Assembly (NCBI GenBank): GCA_928724745.1
Contig: CAKMXJ010000042.1
Coordinates: forward strand, 372,001-436,000
Reading direction: 5' to 3'
Origin: Anthracocystis setariae
Lineage: Eukaryota; Basidiomycota; Ustilaginomycetes; Ustilaginales; Ustilaginaceae
Length of the DNA: 64,000 bases
Shown: piece by piece, positions 1-9,169 of the stretch
Numbering within the stretch: position 1 is the first letter of the stretch
How the letters are laid out: every line of letters starts with the position of its first letter
Notes under the pieces: generated by a model
The model's input: only the letters and a program-made list of their open reading frames with translations
Database searches by the model: none
What the model was told of the DNA's origin: nothing
Translations under genes and position numbers: made by a program

Positions 1-151
1 GTCGGTTGCTCCAATTCGATCCTGGGCCGCCGCTGCTGCTGCTGCTTGTTTGCGATTGGGTCGAGAATTCTTGTGTGTACGGCTCATTGGGTAGATAGCC
101 TAGCTTGAGTGCAGATAGTCTTGAGAGTAGCGCATCAGAGTCGGTGTTTCT

Positions 152-648
152 GACGGCATCGTCTGCTCTTTTGGCAGCGCCGGCTACTTGAGTGCTCTGG
201 TCGCAAGATCCGGGTTGATTGCGGTGCTTGGGTTGCATGCGACTTCGGGGAAGGCCTAACGATAAGCTTGGAGGTCCAAGTGGCGGAGCAATACCAGCAC
301 CTCCAGGCTTATGGCTTTCTGTACGAGGTTCCGGCACTACCGGTGCACCTAAGCTTCCGAATCGCACAGGTTGCGTTGATAGTGAGTTCGGCGGACGCGA
401 TGAAAGTAACGTAGAGCCTGAGGAGTGGCTAGCGGAGTCACCAGAAGCTGTCTGTCGAAGCCTTGGCCCTCGAGCGCGTGGCCGTCCAGCATCGGAGCTT
501 GGAGATTCGTCCTCGGCTGCAAAAGGATCCCGAAGTGGTGCGTTGCTCTGCATCTTGCGTTGTGAGCAGCTTCGAGGCCAGGTGCGAGATTGGAAGCAAG
601 GGAGTGGTGGGAAAGATGTCCGTGCGGAAGGTGGAGGCTACCATTTGA
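152..648 (+). pseudogene. Possible partial or broken coding remnant
   Basis: The frame reads through hydrophobic, non-repetitive protein-like sequence (for example LEVQVAEQYQHLQAYGFLY), then meets two amber codons near 406-430 and continues to a stop at 646-648. It has no identifiable start. It could be the last exons of a gene that begins left of the window, with a very short intron, or a decayed gene. I recognise no family. Two overlapping plus-strand frames are also open here, so the reading is uncertain. Confidence 0.2.
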
Positions 649-2001
649 CCGATTTCAGGGTCCTTTCTTCCCGATTCGAAACAAAAAAAAACCCCCCCAA
701 TATCTTGAGATCTATCAAAACACTTCGGAGCTGCACGGGCATCTTCGTTCCATGATCACTGTGTTGACCGGTGACCAGTCGGTTTTCGCACTCTGTACAA
801 ACAACTGCATCGTACAGTATTCGCAACTCCGCCTTGTGGCTCAGAAGATTGGTTGCAAGCGGCCGATTCGGGCAACAATGGCGGGCTTGTGGATACAGTA
901 TTGACCGGCCCGACTTTGGTGCGACAGCAATAACGGGCATCGGTCCGAGCTTGGCAGTCGGACATGTCGGAACGGCAGAGGAAAGAGCCGATCTACAGTA
1001 AAGTACTGTATCCTCGTTCGGACATTCAAAGTGCGGCTCGGAATCAACTCAGCCACCTCCGCCCTTGGATACGTTTCACAGCAAAGTCGATCAACCAAGC
1101 AAACTCACTCGCGGATCTAGATTGGCACCAGCATACGGATGGACCAAAGGTCGGGGAAAGCGCAAGGCTAACTAACATATGTAGGTTTCGGTTGCGATCG
1201 GTTAGCAAGGTAGATCGAGTTTGCAGCACGTGACCGGCGTGTACATCTGAACCAGGCTTACGTGTCTCCGCACCCACTTTTTGGTGCCGCTAGTTCCTCC
1301 TCCTCACTCCTTTCCTCCATCATCTCCTCCTTTAGGCAAGAGTCGCCGCTGGTCGACCTTGCCGATCATTTTTATCACCCGCCCGATTCCCTCCCTTGTT
1401 GCGTCCCGCCTGTATTGAAGCGCTCGACCGGCCCCTACGGCGGGCCGGGAGCCTCAAGAGCCAGCGAGGTACTTCGCTGACCCGCAATCTAACATAGTTC
1501 CGTTTTCAGTTCAGTTCTCGCACGTTATTATAAGCCTGAGTTGGGACTCGGAAAAAAAAAAAAAAAAAAAAAAGTGAAATCGGGGGATTATGAAAGGAGG
1601 AGGAGGATGCGATGGTGAAATTACGCCACGGATATAAGACGTTCGGTGTTGGATAGGTTTGCCCGCGAACACACTTTGTTGTATCGCACGAGATCGGGAT
1701 CAGCCGTTTCATCACGAGGTGGTCTTGCACGAACAACTCGCTTGCTTCACTTGGAGTCGTTACAGTTCGTGAAAGTGGTACAGTACACTGGCATGGTGTG
1801 GCTGTTCTGAACGGGAGTAGCATCGGCTACACACAAAAAGGCGGATGGGAAGGTTACTAGAATTTGTGCCTGCTCCACCTAAAAAAAAAGCCAGAAGAAT
1901 GGATTATTGATAGCCGACGGATTCAGTGAGAGCGACAATACCTCGTCACTTTACTTGCCGATGCCGTGATTTCGGATGTAACTGCGCTTTCCGAAGCTAC
2001 T

Positions 2002-2022
2002 GTACTGTAACAGTTACAGTAC
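2002..2022. repeat. 21 bp perfect palindrome built from TACTGTA/TACAGTA
   Basis: GTACTGTAAC and GTTACAGTAC flank a central A as exact inverted arms, about 300 bp upstream of the oxidoreductase start codon. The heptamer TACTGTA/TACAGTA recurs in many intergenic regions of this window, so this may be a doubled regulatory site. Confidence 0.6.
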
Positions 2023-2321
2023 ACTGCTACAGTTGAAGCTGTGATGACACTCTATTTGCTTCATCTTGCAACAGAGCTTTACCCCCCGTGTTTTGTACGG
2101 TTGCGGCTATCCTACGACGAGGTGGAGGTGCGCGCAAGACACCTCGCCAAACTGCTGTATATAAGCGTACCGTCTTCCTTTGCACTCCATCGTTCCACAT
2201 CCATCCTTCCAACTATCAGCAGCGTTTGCTTCAACGTTGACGCATCCAACTATTCGTATTGACCCTTTCCATTCGTCCTCGCATCTTCGAAACGCTTTCG
2301 CGTGTCAGCAGAGCCTTGACC

Positions 2322-3296
2322 ATGTCTACCACCGCCACGATCACCGCAACTCGTGCCTCTTCGGCTGCGAACGGCTTGAATCCGGTCACCATCCAGATCC
2401 CTGGCGCACGCAAAGTGCGAGCCAAGATCAACTACATGTCGCGCACCGTCGCCAAACCCTTCACTGCCCTCTATGAACCCGCAGACGGAATCCTCAACAA
2501 CCACGTTTACGACACTCCCACCGTTGAGATCACCGATCTACGCGGCACCACCAGCGCGCAGCGCGAGCAGGCTGGTTTCACTACTCGCCAAGCCGGCTTT
2601 GAGATCGTCCAAGGCTTTGGCCGACCCGAAACCTCCCAGGACTGGGCAGCAAACAAATGGGAAGATCCGCAGTGGGTCAAGGATGTCTACTACAAGGATA
2701 TCGACCAACTCTTCAAGGACAAGCTTGGCGTCACCTCCACGTTGATCTTTGATCACACGATTCGCAAACGTCGTCCCAAGGAGGAAGAGAATCTTCCAGA
2801 GACACCCGATTCGCGCAAACCCGTGCCCATGGCGCACTCGGACCAGAGTCGTTGGGCAGGCGAGAACCGTATCTTGAAGCACCTCGGCCAAGAGACGCTG
2901 GAAAAGGTGAAGCGCGGAGAGTTGCACGCGCAACTGATCAATCTTTGGAGACCGCTACGAGGCGAGGCTTGGGATATGCCGTTGGCGGTGGCCGATTCGA
3001 GGACCGTGTCCAGAGGCGAGAATGGGCAGGAGAAGGATTGGGTAGAGACCGAGTTGAGGTATCCGACATGGTCCGGACAGACGCTGTCGATCTACAGCAA
3101 TCCGCAGCATCGATGGTACTATTATTCCGGTTTGGATACAGAGAAGGCGATCCTGCTCAAATGCTACGACTCGGTGGATGAGACCAGGACACCGCATACG
3201 GCGTTTGAGGATCCAACGACGCCCAAGGATGCCGAACCGAGATGGTCGGTCGAGGTCAGGGTGCTGGCCATCACGGATCCCAAGCTGTCCAAGTAG
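2322..3296 (+). CDS. CmcJ/AsaB-type hydroxylase/desaturase-like oxidoreductase
   Basis: A 324-residue intronless protein of the fungal family that includes AsaB, CTB9 and the cephamycin CmcJ-related proteins, annotated as hydroxylase/desaturase or methyltransferase-like oxidoreductases of secondary metabolism. The assignment rests on overall pattern: an N-terminal module with NYMSRTVAKPF, a middle segment with the KDVYYKDIDQL and FDHTIRKRR motifs, then the conserved HSDQS, NLWRPLRGEAWDMPLAVAD and HRWYYYSGLDTEKAILLKCYDS blocks. The histidines in FDHTIR, AHSDQS and PQHRWYY are candidate metal ligands. The start is the ATG at 2322 in context ACCATGTCT; the frame is open further upstream but without an ATG. 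No biosynthetic cluster partners (NRPS, PKS, P450, transporter) are nearby, so the substrate cannot be inferred. Confidence 0.75.
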   Translation: MSTTATITATRASSAANGLNPVTIQIPGARKVRAKINYMSRTVAKPFTALYEPADGILNNHVYDTPTVEITDLRGTTSAQREQAGFTTRQAGFEIVQGFGRPETSQDWAANKWEDPQWVKDVYYKDIDQLFKDKLGVTSTLIFDHTIRKRRPKEEENLPETPDSRKPVPMAHSDQSRWAGENRILKHLGQETLEKVKRGELHAQLINLWRPLRGEAWDMPLAVADSRTVSRGENGQEKDWVETELRYPTWSGQTLSIYSNPQHRWYYYSGLDTEKAILLKCYDSVDETRTPHTAFEDPTTPKDAEPRWSVEVRVLAITDPKLSK

Positions 3297-3613
3297 CTCT
3301 CACTGCGTCCTATCCGTCTGTTTGCTCTCTCTGTATCCTGTCGTACTTTATTTCTCGCATTCCGCATCTCGCAGCTCCTTGTTTCGTTTGCACTGTATTC
3401 TTTTGTCTATCTAGTACCGTCTCTCTCTCTCTCTCTCTCTCTCTATCACCCTCTCTCTTCTAATCGCAATTTGTTTTGATGCGAGACCTTGCATTGCCCT
3501 CGAACGACTCTTTCTGTGAGCGCTGGTTGCTTGTATGGTGAAACGTGTAGTCGGCGAAGAAAGGCTTTGTTACGTCTGACACGCTAATGCAGGGTCTAAG
3601 CGTCCCTTTGTCA

Positions 3614-3637
3614 AGGTTCACACGGCCGTGCGAACCT
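3614..3637. repeat. Near-perfect 24 bp palindrome
   Basis: AGGTTC and GAACCT arms enclose the inner palindrome CACGGCCGTG with one mismatched pair (A3620/C3631). It lies 318 bp past the oxidoreductase stop codon and about 140 bp before the TATA box of the following gene. It could be a dimeric factor-binding site or an RNA hairpin. Confidence 0.55.
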
Positions 3638-3931
3638 GGTTGCCGCCGAGCATATCAAGATCAATCACGATGATTCTCACCGCACACACGACCTGGTCAG
3701 GCTTGATGCCTGAACAACCCAGCTGACCCTGTTGCTTCAATTGACATGGAGGTATATAAGCCCGCCCCGTCGAAGGCGCTTGCCAGATTGAAAATCAACA
3801 ACGTGCTCTTACTACACTACCCTGTGCCTCGATCCAAGATCCAAGGTAACCAGCTGCAGCGAACCTCCACATTTTGGGTTTGTTTGGTTTTGATGATTTA
3901 TTTGATTTTTGGCAGGTGCGGCCGCGTGGTG

Positions 3932-3949
3932 ATGCTGTCCTGTAAATAA
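3932..3949 (+). promoter_or_regulatory. Short upstream ORF in the FIT gene leader
   Basis: ATG CTG TCC TGT AAA TAA encodes five residues about 160 nt before the FIT start codon. It would be in the mRNA if transcription starts near the TATA box at 3752. Whether it is translated is unknown. Confidence 0.3.
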
Positions 3950-4108
3950 TCAGTGCTGCACGCTGACGACTCTTTGGCAAACGTCAGTCATTTGAAAGCG
4001 ATCATTCGCATTCTTTCATTCCACCCACCACCTATCACCTACAGTATCCATTAGACATCGCTACACCACAAATCAAGGCACAGGCTACACCCACTCGTCC
4101 AGCCAAAA

Positions 4109-5179
4109 ATGAGCACAACGTCGACTGCCTCCTCCTCACGGCGTCAATCCACGCTGCCACTCGGACTGCAACCACACCATGTCAGATTCGCTGCATACTT
4201 TGGCTCTATCGTCCTCCTCGGTACCGCGTACAGCATCGTCTACGGAACGCACCTGCACAACGTTCGCATCTCGTCCGGAGTCACCGACTCGCAATTCCCC
4301 TCCACAGTCCCGGGTGCTGCTGTAGCCCCGTCCATTCACACCGGTGTGGATGGGTCTACCGAGCTGGGACCTATTCCTCCGTCGATTCTGCTGCCGCCCC
4401 ACCATGCGCTCAACTACTGGGCGAACAGAAAGAACATTGTCAACCAGATCTTTGTCAAGAAGGCCTGGCTCTGGACCACCATCGCTTGGGCACTGCAGTT
4501 GTTCTTCCTGCGTCATGCTCCTGCCTCGTCCTCTTCGGCTGGCATCGATCGCAAGAAGAACGAGGACGCCACGGTTTCCAGCACTGATTCCGCCACCATC
4601 ACCAGCCCCGTCTCGATCTCGGTTCTGAGATACCTCTTCGCTACGGGAGTATGGCTCTTGTTCGCCAACTGGTTCTTCGGCCCACCCCTCGCGGAACGCC
4701 TCCAAACATTCACTGGCGCGGTGTGCGTTCCCAGCACCAACCCATCGCTATCGTCACCCGTCGAGGAGATCTACTGTCGTATGCGCAAACCGCTCTCCTC
4801 CGCTACACACCCCGCACTGTTTTCCGACGACAAACAGATCCGCGCCATGTGGAAAGGCGGCCACGACATCTCGGGCCATACGTTCATCATGGTCCTCTCC
4901 TCGCTCTTCCTTCTTGAAGACATCGCCCCCTACCTTTCCGCATTGCTCAAGAACAGTGTACTTGGCAGCGTGCTCTTTGGCAACACCACCACGTCGACGA
5001 CACGAAGCGTCACATGGGGTGGGAGGCAGTATGTTGCTGTCGCAGCAAGTGTAGGTTTGGTGGCGTTATGGAGTTGGATGCTGCTCAATACTGCCATCTA
5101 CTTCCACACGCCGCAGGAGAAAGTGAGCGGGCTACTCGTCGCCTTGGCAGCTTGGATCGGTATGCCAAAAGGCAACTAG
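4109..5179 (+). CDS. FIT family (Scs3/Yft2) ER acyl-CoA diphosphatase
   Basis: A 356-residue polytopic membrane protein of the fat-storage-inducing transmembrane family (FIT2 in animals, Scs3/Yft2 in yeast). These ER proteins cleave acyl-CoA and support lipid droplet budding and phospholipid balance. Hydrophobic segments occur near residues 27-45, 112-130, 170-190, 255-275, 305-325 and 335-350. The family signature is clear: GGHDISGHTF near residue 250 carries the first catalytic histidine, and IYFHTPQEKVSG near residue 333 carries the second. A serine/threonine-rich loop at about 137-165 is a lineage feature. The ATG at 4109 follows AAAA. The gene converges with the PEX11-like gene, with 76 bp between stop codons. 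An upstream TATA box, a possible leader intron and a short upstream ORF suggest control at the leader. Confidence 0.88.
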   Translation: MSTTSTASSSRRQSTLPLGLQPHHVRFAAYFGSIVLLGTAYSIVYGTHLHNVRISSGVTDSQFPSTVPGAAVAPSIHTGVDGSTELGPIPPSILLPPHHALNYWANRKNIVNQIFVKKAWLWTTIAWALQLFFLRHAPASSSSAGIDRKKNEDATVSSTDSATITSPVSISVLRYLFATGVWLLFANWFFGPPLAERLQTFTGAVCVPSTNPSLSSPVEEIYCRMRKPLSSATHPALFSDDKQIRAMWKGGHDISGHTFIMVLSSLFLLEDIAPYLSALLKNSVLGSVLFGNTTTSTTRSVTWGGRQYVAVAASVGLVALWSWMLLNTAIYFHTPQEKVSGLLVALAAWIGMPKGN

Positions 5180-5255
5180 ACAGCACCACACAGTCAGTGA
5201 AGAAGTACAGTAGAATAGGAAAAAATGCAATTTCATGACTGGGAAACAATGTCAG

Positions 5256-7523
5256 TCAGTTCCAACTCAATTCGCGCCATAGGGCTGAGAGACGGATACC
5301 GCTAGCGAGCAGGGTGGACCAGCCTTCGACGGCTTCCTTGTCGATGTGGGGCGCGGCGGCTTCGTACGTGAGGAAGATGGATTCGGCGTAGTTGGCGAGT
5401 TTGTTGAGCCAATTGAGATGGAGGAGGCGACGGGATTTTTTCAGGTCGGATTCGGCACGTAGCAGGGAGCGTTCGGTGGATTTGACTAGCGCCGCTGTGA
5501 CTGTTTGTGTTGTGGTGGGCTTGGTTCGTGGACGGTAAGTGGGACGAGGAGGTCGATCGTCTCCATCCGGGACTACCGTCCAAGTATCCGACATGGTTGA
5601 GGAGGCGGAACTTTCATCGGAGGAATCATCGTTGTCGTCTAGGTCGCGTGCAGCTGCCTGTAGATCTGGGCCGAGCAACTCGACCGCGACCTTTTCCTGC
5701 GCCGCACCTCTACTCTTGGACGGATCCCTTTTGCGCAAACTCAATGCCAGATCCCTTTCGATCTCTCTACCGCTTAGATCGCTCGCCCAACCGAGTTGAT
5801 CGTTGGCACGCACGATCCTCCTATGCGCCGACCTTACCTCGGCTCGCAACCGCCTTCTCTCCATCCTCAATACCACCAAACTCAGCAGTACCGAGCAAAG
5901 CGATAGTACGATGCCCATACGCTCGATCCCCTGCCTCCTCCTACGCGACAGCACAGGAACCCCCAACCGTTGAAATCCAACTGCTCGCCAAAACATTCCG
6001 CCCCCAGCCAAAACCGCCGCGGTCTCGCACGCCTCGCCCACCGTCGCCAACGAATCCGCCGCGACCTCCAAATGCGAATGTCGCCACAACCCCGCCCAAA
6101 CGCGCCTCACCACCCCACCCAACATCGACCCAGCCCCAGCAACCCCTCTCCGCGAGGAAACATCCACACTCTCGGCAGCCTCGGCACCAACCGCACCCTC
6201 TGCGTCTCCCCTCCCCGTGATCTTGCCCACCTTGCGTGCTGGATTGAGACTCTTCGTAAGCGGTTCTTCCGAGCCGTCTGCACTGTCGAACGGCGCAAGA
6301 TTCGGTGGCTGCAACCACGCGATCCCTTTCTCGACGTGGTCGGAAGGTTTTTCCTCGGGTTCGTCGCCGGTAAGCCTCTCGTAGCGCTCCTGCTTGCTTG
6401 TTTGTGACTGCAGCGCTTTGCGTCGAGTCTGACGATGTTGGTAATGATCCATAACCCTTTCGGTAGCAGCCGTCACCCATCTTGCGATCAGGACGACGCG
6501 ACGGAAATTATCGATGCCTTCGGCGGTAGTGTAGATGCTCTGCATCAACGCGACTCGCACGGGTTTTGGGAACGACATGGCCAACACGGTGCCCGCGGGT
6601 CGCAGCAGCGCACCCGAGTACGTCTGCGGAAGCGGATGATCGAGCGTCGAGTACAGGATGAGGACGATCGAGTGGGTGAGGTGGAGGATTTGCTCTCTGC
6701 CCTCCCAGGTCTTGAGCAGACGGAGGAGAAGGTTCCTCCTTCGTCGATGGAGCTTGACTGCAGATGGCGGTAGGTGGAGTGAGGGCCAGGTGGAGGAGAA
6801 GCTAGCGGGGAGGAAGGATGCGGCCGGGTGTTTGTCATTGTGTGGTGTGACGGATCGGGTGGGGGGTGCAGACGAGTCGGTGTTGGCGGCGAGCGACGTC
6901 GAGTGCGAGTGCGAGATGGTCAGGACATCGCCTTCGCGAAGCGTATGTTCGAAGCTATCGTCGGCGTCGTGTTGACGAACGGTTCCGTTGAATGTAGGCT
7001 CGGTCTGGTCCCGTAGATCGAAATCATATTTGTCGATTTCCGCCTGCATGTCATGGCTCGTACCTGCCTCACGATCAGAGAAAGGCAAGTCCGAACCTCC
7101 CTCGTCATCCTCATCCTCATTCTCGTCCTCGTCCGACATAGCCAAGGCGTCGATCGTGGAGGGCACAAACGTCGTCACCGAGCTAAGCGAAGACATCCCT
7201 CCACCACCCCCACTCTGTATCGAATCCAATGATGAACTTTTAACCAGCGACGAGTTTTTTGTCGGCGTCGACGAGCCGATCAGATCAGGATGATACCGCG
7301 GCAGCCCTGTGACGGGCTCACTGTCGAGGTTGGAAACGCGACTGGACGACGAGGTGAGATTCGAGACGCGACTGGATGAAGCTGTGACATAACCCGTATT
7401 GTCTACATCGTCCTCGCTTCTGACTGAGAGCGATGACTGGGATGGAGGTACTTGCAAGCTTTCGCCTGCTCCTTTGCGTGAGCTTTGCCTTGGTGGCGGA
7501 TCAGGTTGACCAGTATTGACCAT
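5256..7523 (-). CDS. PEX11-like peroxisomal membrane protein (tentative)
   Basis: A 755-residue intronless protein. Residues 1-250 are Ser-rich and disordered with two SSSRVSNL copies and an acidic stretch (EDENEDEDDE). The rest resembles the PEX11/PEX25 fold: LLLRLLKTWEGREQILHL with a hydrophobic helix (about 265-290), then ALLRPAGTVLAMSFPKPVRVALMQ and an amphipathic FRRVVLIARWV helix. A membrane-like segment GIVLSLCSVLLSLVVL lies near 555, and the C-terminal WLNKLANYAESIFLT...GWSTLLASGIRLSALWRELSW block is typical of PEX11 ends. PEX11 proteins tubulate and divide peroxisomes. The length is far above the usual 230-300 residues because of the N-terminal extension and inserted loops. A generic membrane protein is the alternative. 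Confidence 0.5.
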   Translation of the reverse strand: MVNTGQPDPPPRQSSRKGAGESLQVPPSQSSLSVRSEDDVDNTGYVTASSSRVSNLTSSSSRVSNLDSEPVTGLPRYHPDLIGSSTPTKNSSLVKSSSLDSIQSGGGGGMSSLSSVTTFVPSTIDALAMSDEDENEDEDDEGGSDLPFSDREAGTSHDMQAEIDKYDFDLRDQTEPTFNGTVRQHDADDSFEHTLREGDVLTISHSHSTSLAANTDSSAPPTRSVTPHNDKHPAASFLPASFSSTWPSLHLPPSAVKLHRRRRNLLLRLLKTWEGREQILHLTHSIVLILYSTLDHPLPQTYSGALLRPAGTVLAMSFPKPVRVALMQSIYTTAEGIDNFRRVVLIARWVTAATERVMDHYQHRQTRRKALQSQTSKQERYERLTGDEPEEKPSDHVEKGIAWLQPPNLAPFDSADGSEEPLTKSLNPARKVGKITGRGDAEGAVGAEAAESVDVSSRRGVAGAGSMLGGVVRRVWAGLWRHSHLEVAADSLATVGEACETAAVLAGGGMFWRAVGFQRLGVPVLSRRRRQGIERMGIVLSLCSVLLSLVVLRMERRRLRAEVRSAHRRIVRANDQLGWASDLSGREIERDLALSLRKRDPSKSRGAAQEKVAVELLGPDLQAAARDLDDNDDSSDESSASSTMSDTWTVVPDGDDRPPRPTYRPRTKPTTTQTVTAALVKSTERSLLRAESDLKKSRRLLHLNWLNKLANYAESIFLTYEAAAPHIDKEAVEGWSTLLASGIRLSALWRELSWN

Positions 7524-8285
7524 GTTAAGCGGACCGAATCGGTATGAGTGCGGGTGATGTGGTAGTGGGTATGAAGAACGGGGAGATCCGGTGATGGTAG
7601 CAAAGGATGCGCCGTGGTTGAGGGTGGTGTACAGAGGAAGGGTGTGGTGTGTGTGTCGGCAGTTTGGGGAGGGGAGCCGGCAAGCTGCAGCGTTGCACTG
7701 TGTGCACTGGACCCTGACTGCCGCGCTTGGCGCGTGTTCACTAGCCCTCGAAAATTGCTAAACGAGATGTTAGTTTCATCATTCAAACACAAATCCAAAA
7801 AAAAACCTCCCCCGCTGAGCCCCCTGCTGTTGATGTAGCTTTCTCTGTTGGTGTCCAAGGCGGGTCGAACCTGCGCATCTACAGGTGGCTGTTGCGATGA
7901 GATGGTTCTGCGGTGTGAGCTGATTCGTGTCTAGGAACAGTAAAGGGCAAGTCCATCGGCTCTGCTGCCAAGTAAGTCAAGGGGCATGAGAGGTAGCCGT
8001 GTGATATTACGATTGAAAAAGCGCACCAATAAGCACTAATCACGGTTGCCGGCGACACAGAAACGCACAGTTGGTAGTGCAAGACATTTGTATGGATGCG
8101 AATGTGTATATAAGTACAGGAGCGGTGTGATTCACCGGTCGGGTCTGGAGCCGAATCCGTGGATCGACAAGGTTTGGTTAGGCCTTGCGGTTCAACACCC
8201 GAGTCGATGTTCTGAAGCACCTCGTTTGATCTCGGCGACGACGACCGCTTGATAGCAAGGCCATAGACAGTTGCTGCATCTGAAA
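7524..8285. other. Intergenic region between uS17m 3' end and the PEX11-like start
   Basis: It holds the promoter and leader of the minus-strand PEX11-like gene. A TATATAA-like motif lies at 8107-8113 and a (GT)n-like patch near 7650. An antisense-looking ORF here has no protein character. No RNA gene was recognised. Confidence 0.4.
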
Positions 8286-8654
8286 TCATGCCTTTTTTCC
8301 ACCCGCCCCCTTGGCGATTTCTTCTTTGACCAGTCGGTCGATGCGGATCTTCTCCCTGTCTTCGGCCGACATGTGACTCGCGGCCTTTTTCCTCCTTGCC
8401 TCTGCCTCCTGTTTTGAGCCCATCCTGTCCAACAATGTAAACCTCTTTCGCGCCGAGAGAGGCCTGCAAGCGTGAGCCACGATCTTGTCTCCTACTGACA
8501 GCGAGTTCTTTTCATCGTGCACCAGGTACTTTTTGTGGCGAATGTACGGCTTGAGAAGTTTCGGATGTATCAAGCGACGCTCCACAGTGACTGTGACGGT
8601 TTTGGCCATGACGCCGGCCTTTGTGACGATGCCTTTGATCGTTTGGACGACCAT
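8286..8654 (-). CDS. Mitochondrial small-subunit ribosomal protein uS17m
   Basis: A 122-residue member of the uS17 family, part of the mitochondrial 37S/small ribosomal subunit. The core shows the family order: [52 protein letters not shown], that is, an OB-fold with the conserved M-x-KTVTV-x-V and H-x-Y...K-Y-x-x-HDE...GD-V motifs near residues 8-60. A basic, Ala/Lys-rich C-terminal tail (about 80-122) is an extension common in mitochondrial forms. No long N-terminal presequence is seen; mitochondrial S17 proteins often import without one. It is divergent from the TFIIIC subunit gene, with 515 bp between starts. The alternative bacterial-type uS17 reading is excluded by the fungal context. 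Confidence 0.9.
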   Translation of the reverse strand: MVVQTIKGIVTKAGVMAKTVTVTVERRLIHPKLLKPYIRHKKYLVHDEKNSLSVGDKIVAHACRPLSARKRFTLLDRMGSKQEAEARRKKAASHMSAEDREKIRIDRLVKEEIAKGAGGKKA

Positions 8655-9169
8655 CGTTACGAGGGTATGTTTTTGCTCAAGAGGTTGGGCAACGTGCGAC
8701 CGATGGCAGACTCTCCAGCGTAATTTCGACTTCTGATCGAGCCTGCGATGGATGCGTGTGCAAGGGCGCTGTTGGAGATAGAGGAAGCGCTAAGGAGATG
8801 AGTGATGGGTGATGAAGGGTGGATGCAGCTGAGCAAGAGGCACATTTGGCGGCAGTGCAGATTTCGACATTCCACAAATTTGGTCAAAGGAAGATAGAGA
8901 GATGGCTGACTAATACGTAGTCATCCAGGCGTTGGCGTCCATGCACGTCGCAAAGCTCAGCTTTTGGACCCTGAATGCACTCGTCGAGCTGAGCACCTTG
9001 ACATCCGACATCCACCACACCCACCCTCTTGCGTTTGACATTGACCTTCGCATCCAGCCTAGCGGATTGGCATCCAGTATGCTACAACACGCCTCGTGAC
9101 CGTCGAGACATGACCAGGCACCAAACGCTCATCCATCCGTTGATACTCTGATCGCAGCCATCCGTAGTC
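8655..9169. other. Shared divergent promoter region of uS17m and the TFIIIC subunit
   Basis: 515 bp between two divergent start codons. I see no TATA box, RNA gene or additional ORF of note. GATGGATG-like and GATGA-like direct repeats occur near 8743-8825. Confidence 0.45.

Larger units (their letters stand above)
1..2321. other. Left-edge region without a confident gene
   Basis: No convincing complete gene is visible. On the plus strand one frame is open and protein-like from about 152 to 408 and again from about 430 to 648, separated by two stop codons; a 51 nt in-frame GT-AG interval could remove them, but this is shorter than usual introns. The rest holds a (CTG)n-like run near 33-45, a poly-A run at 1552-1573, and several TACAGTA/TACTGTA heptamers (813, 894, 994, 1004, 1779, 1998-2021). 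The stretch from about 1.9 kb on is presumably the promoter of the oxidoreductase gene. Confidence 0.4.
3297..4108. other. Intergenic region with FIT gene promoter and leader
   Basis: It contains a (CT)n run at about 3420-3446, a 24 bp near-perfect palindrome at 3614-3637, and a TATA-like TATATAA near 3752. A possible 70 nt intron in the leader of the next gene (GTAACC at 3846 to GGCAG at 3915) has canonical ends. A five-codon upstream ORF follows at 3932-3949. No protein gene is seen. Confidence 0.5.

Noticed and set aside
219..755. 178-codon ORF at the left edge
   Set aside because: It starts without ATG and is Gly/Arg-rich; another frame over the same bases looks more protein-like. Neither is a confident gene.
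7835..7900. tRNA-like T-arm on the minus strand
   Set aside because: AGGTTCGACCC resembles a T-loop, but no matching acceptor stem, anticodon arm or A box could be built around it.
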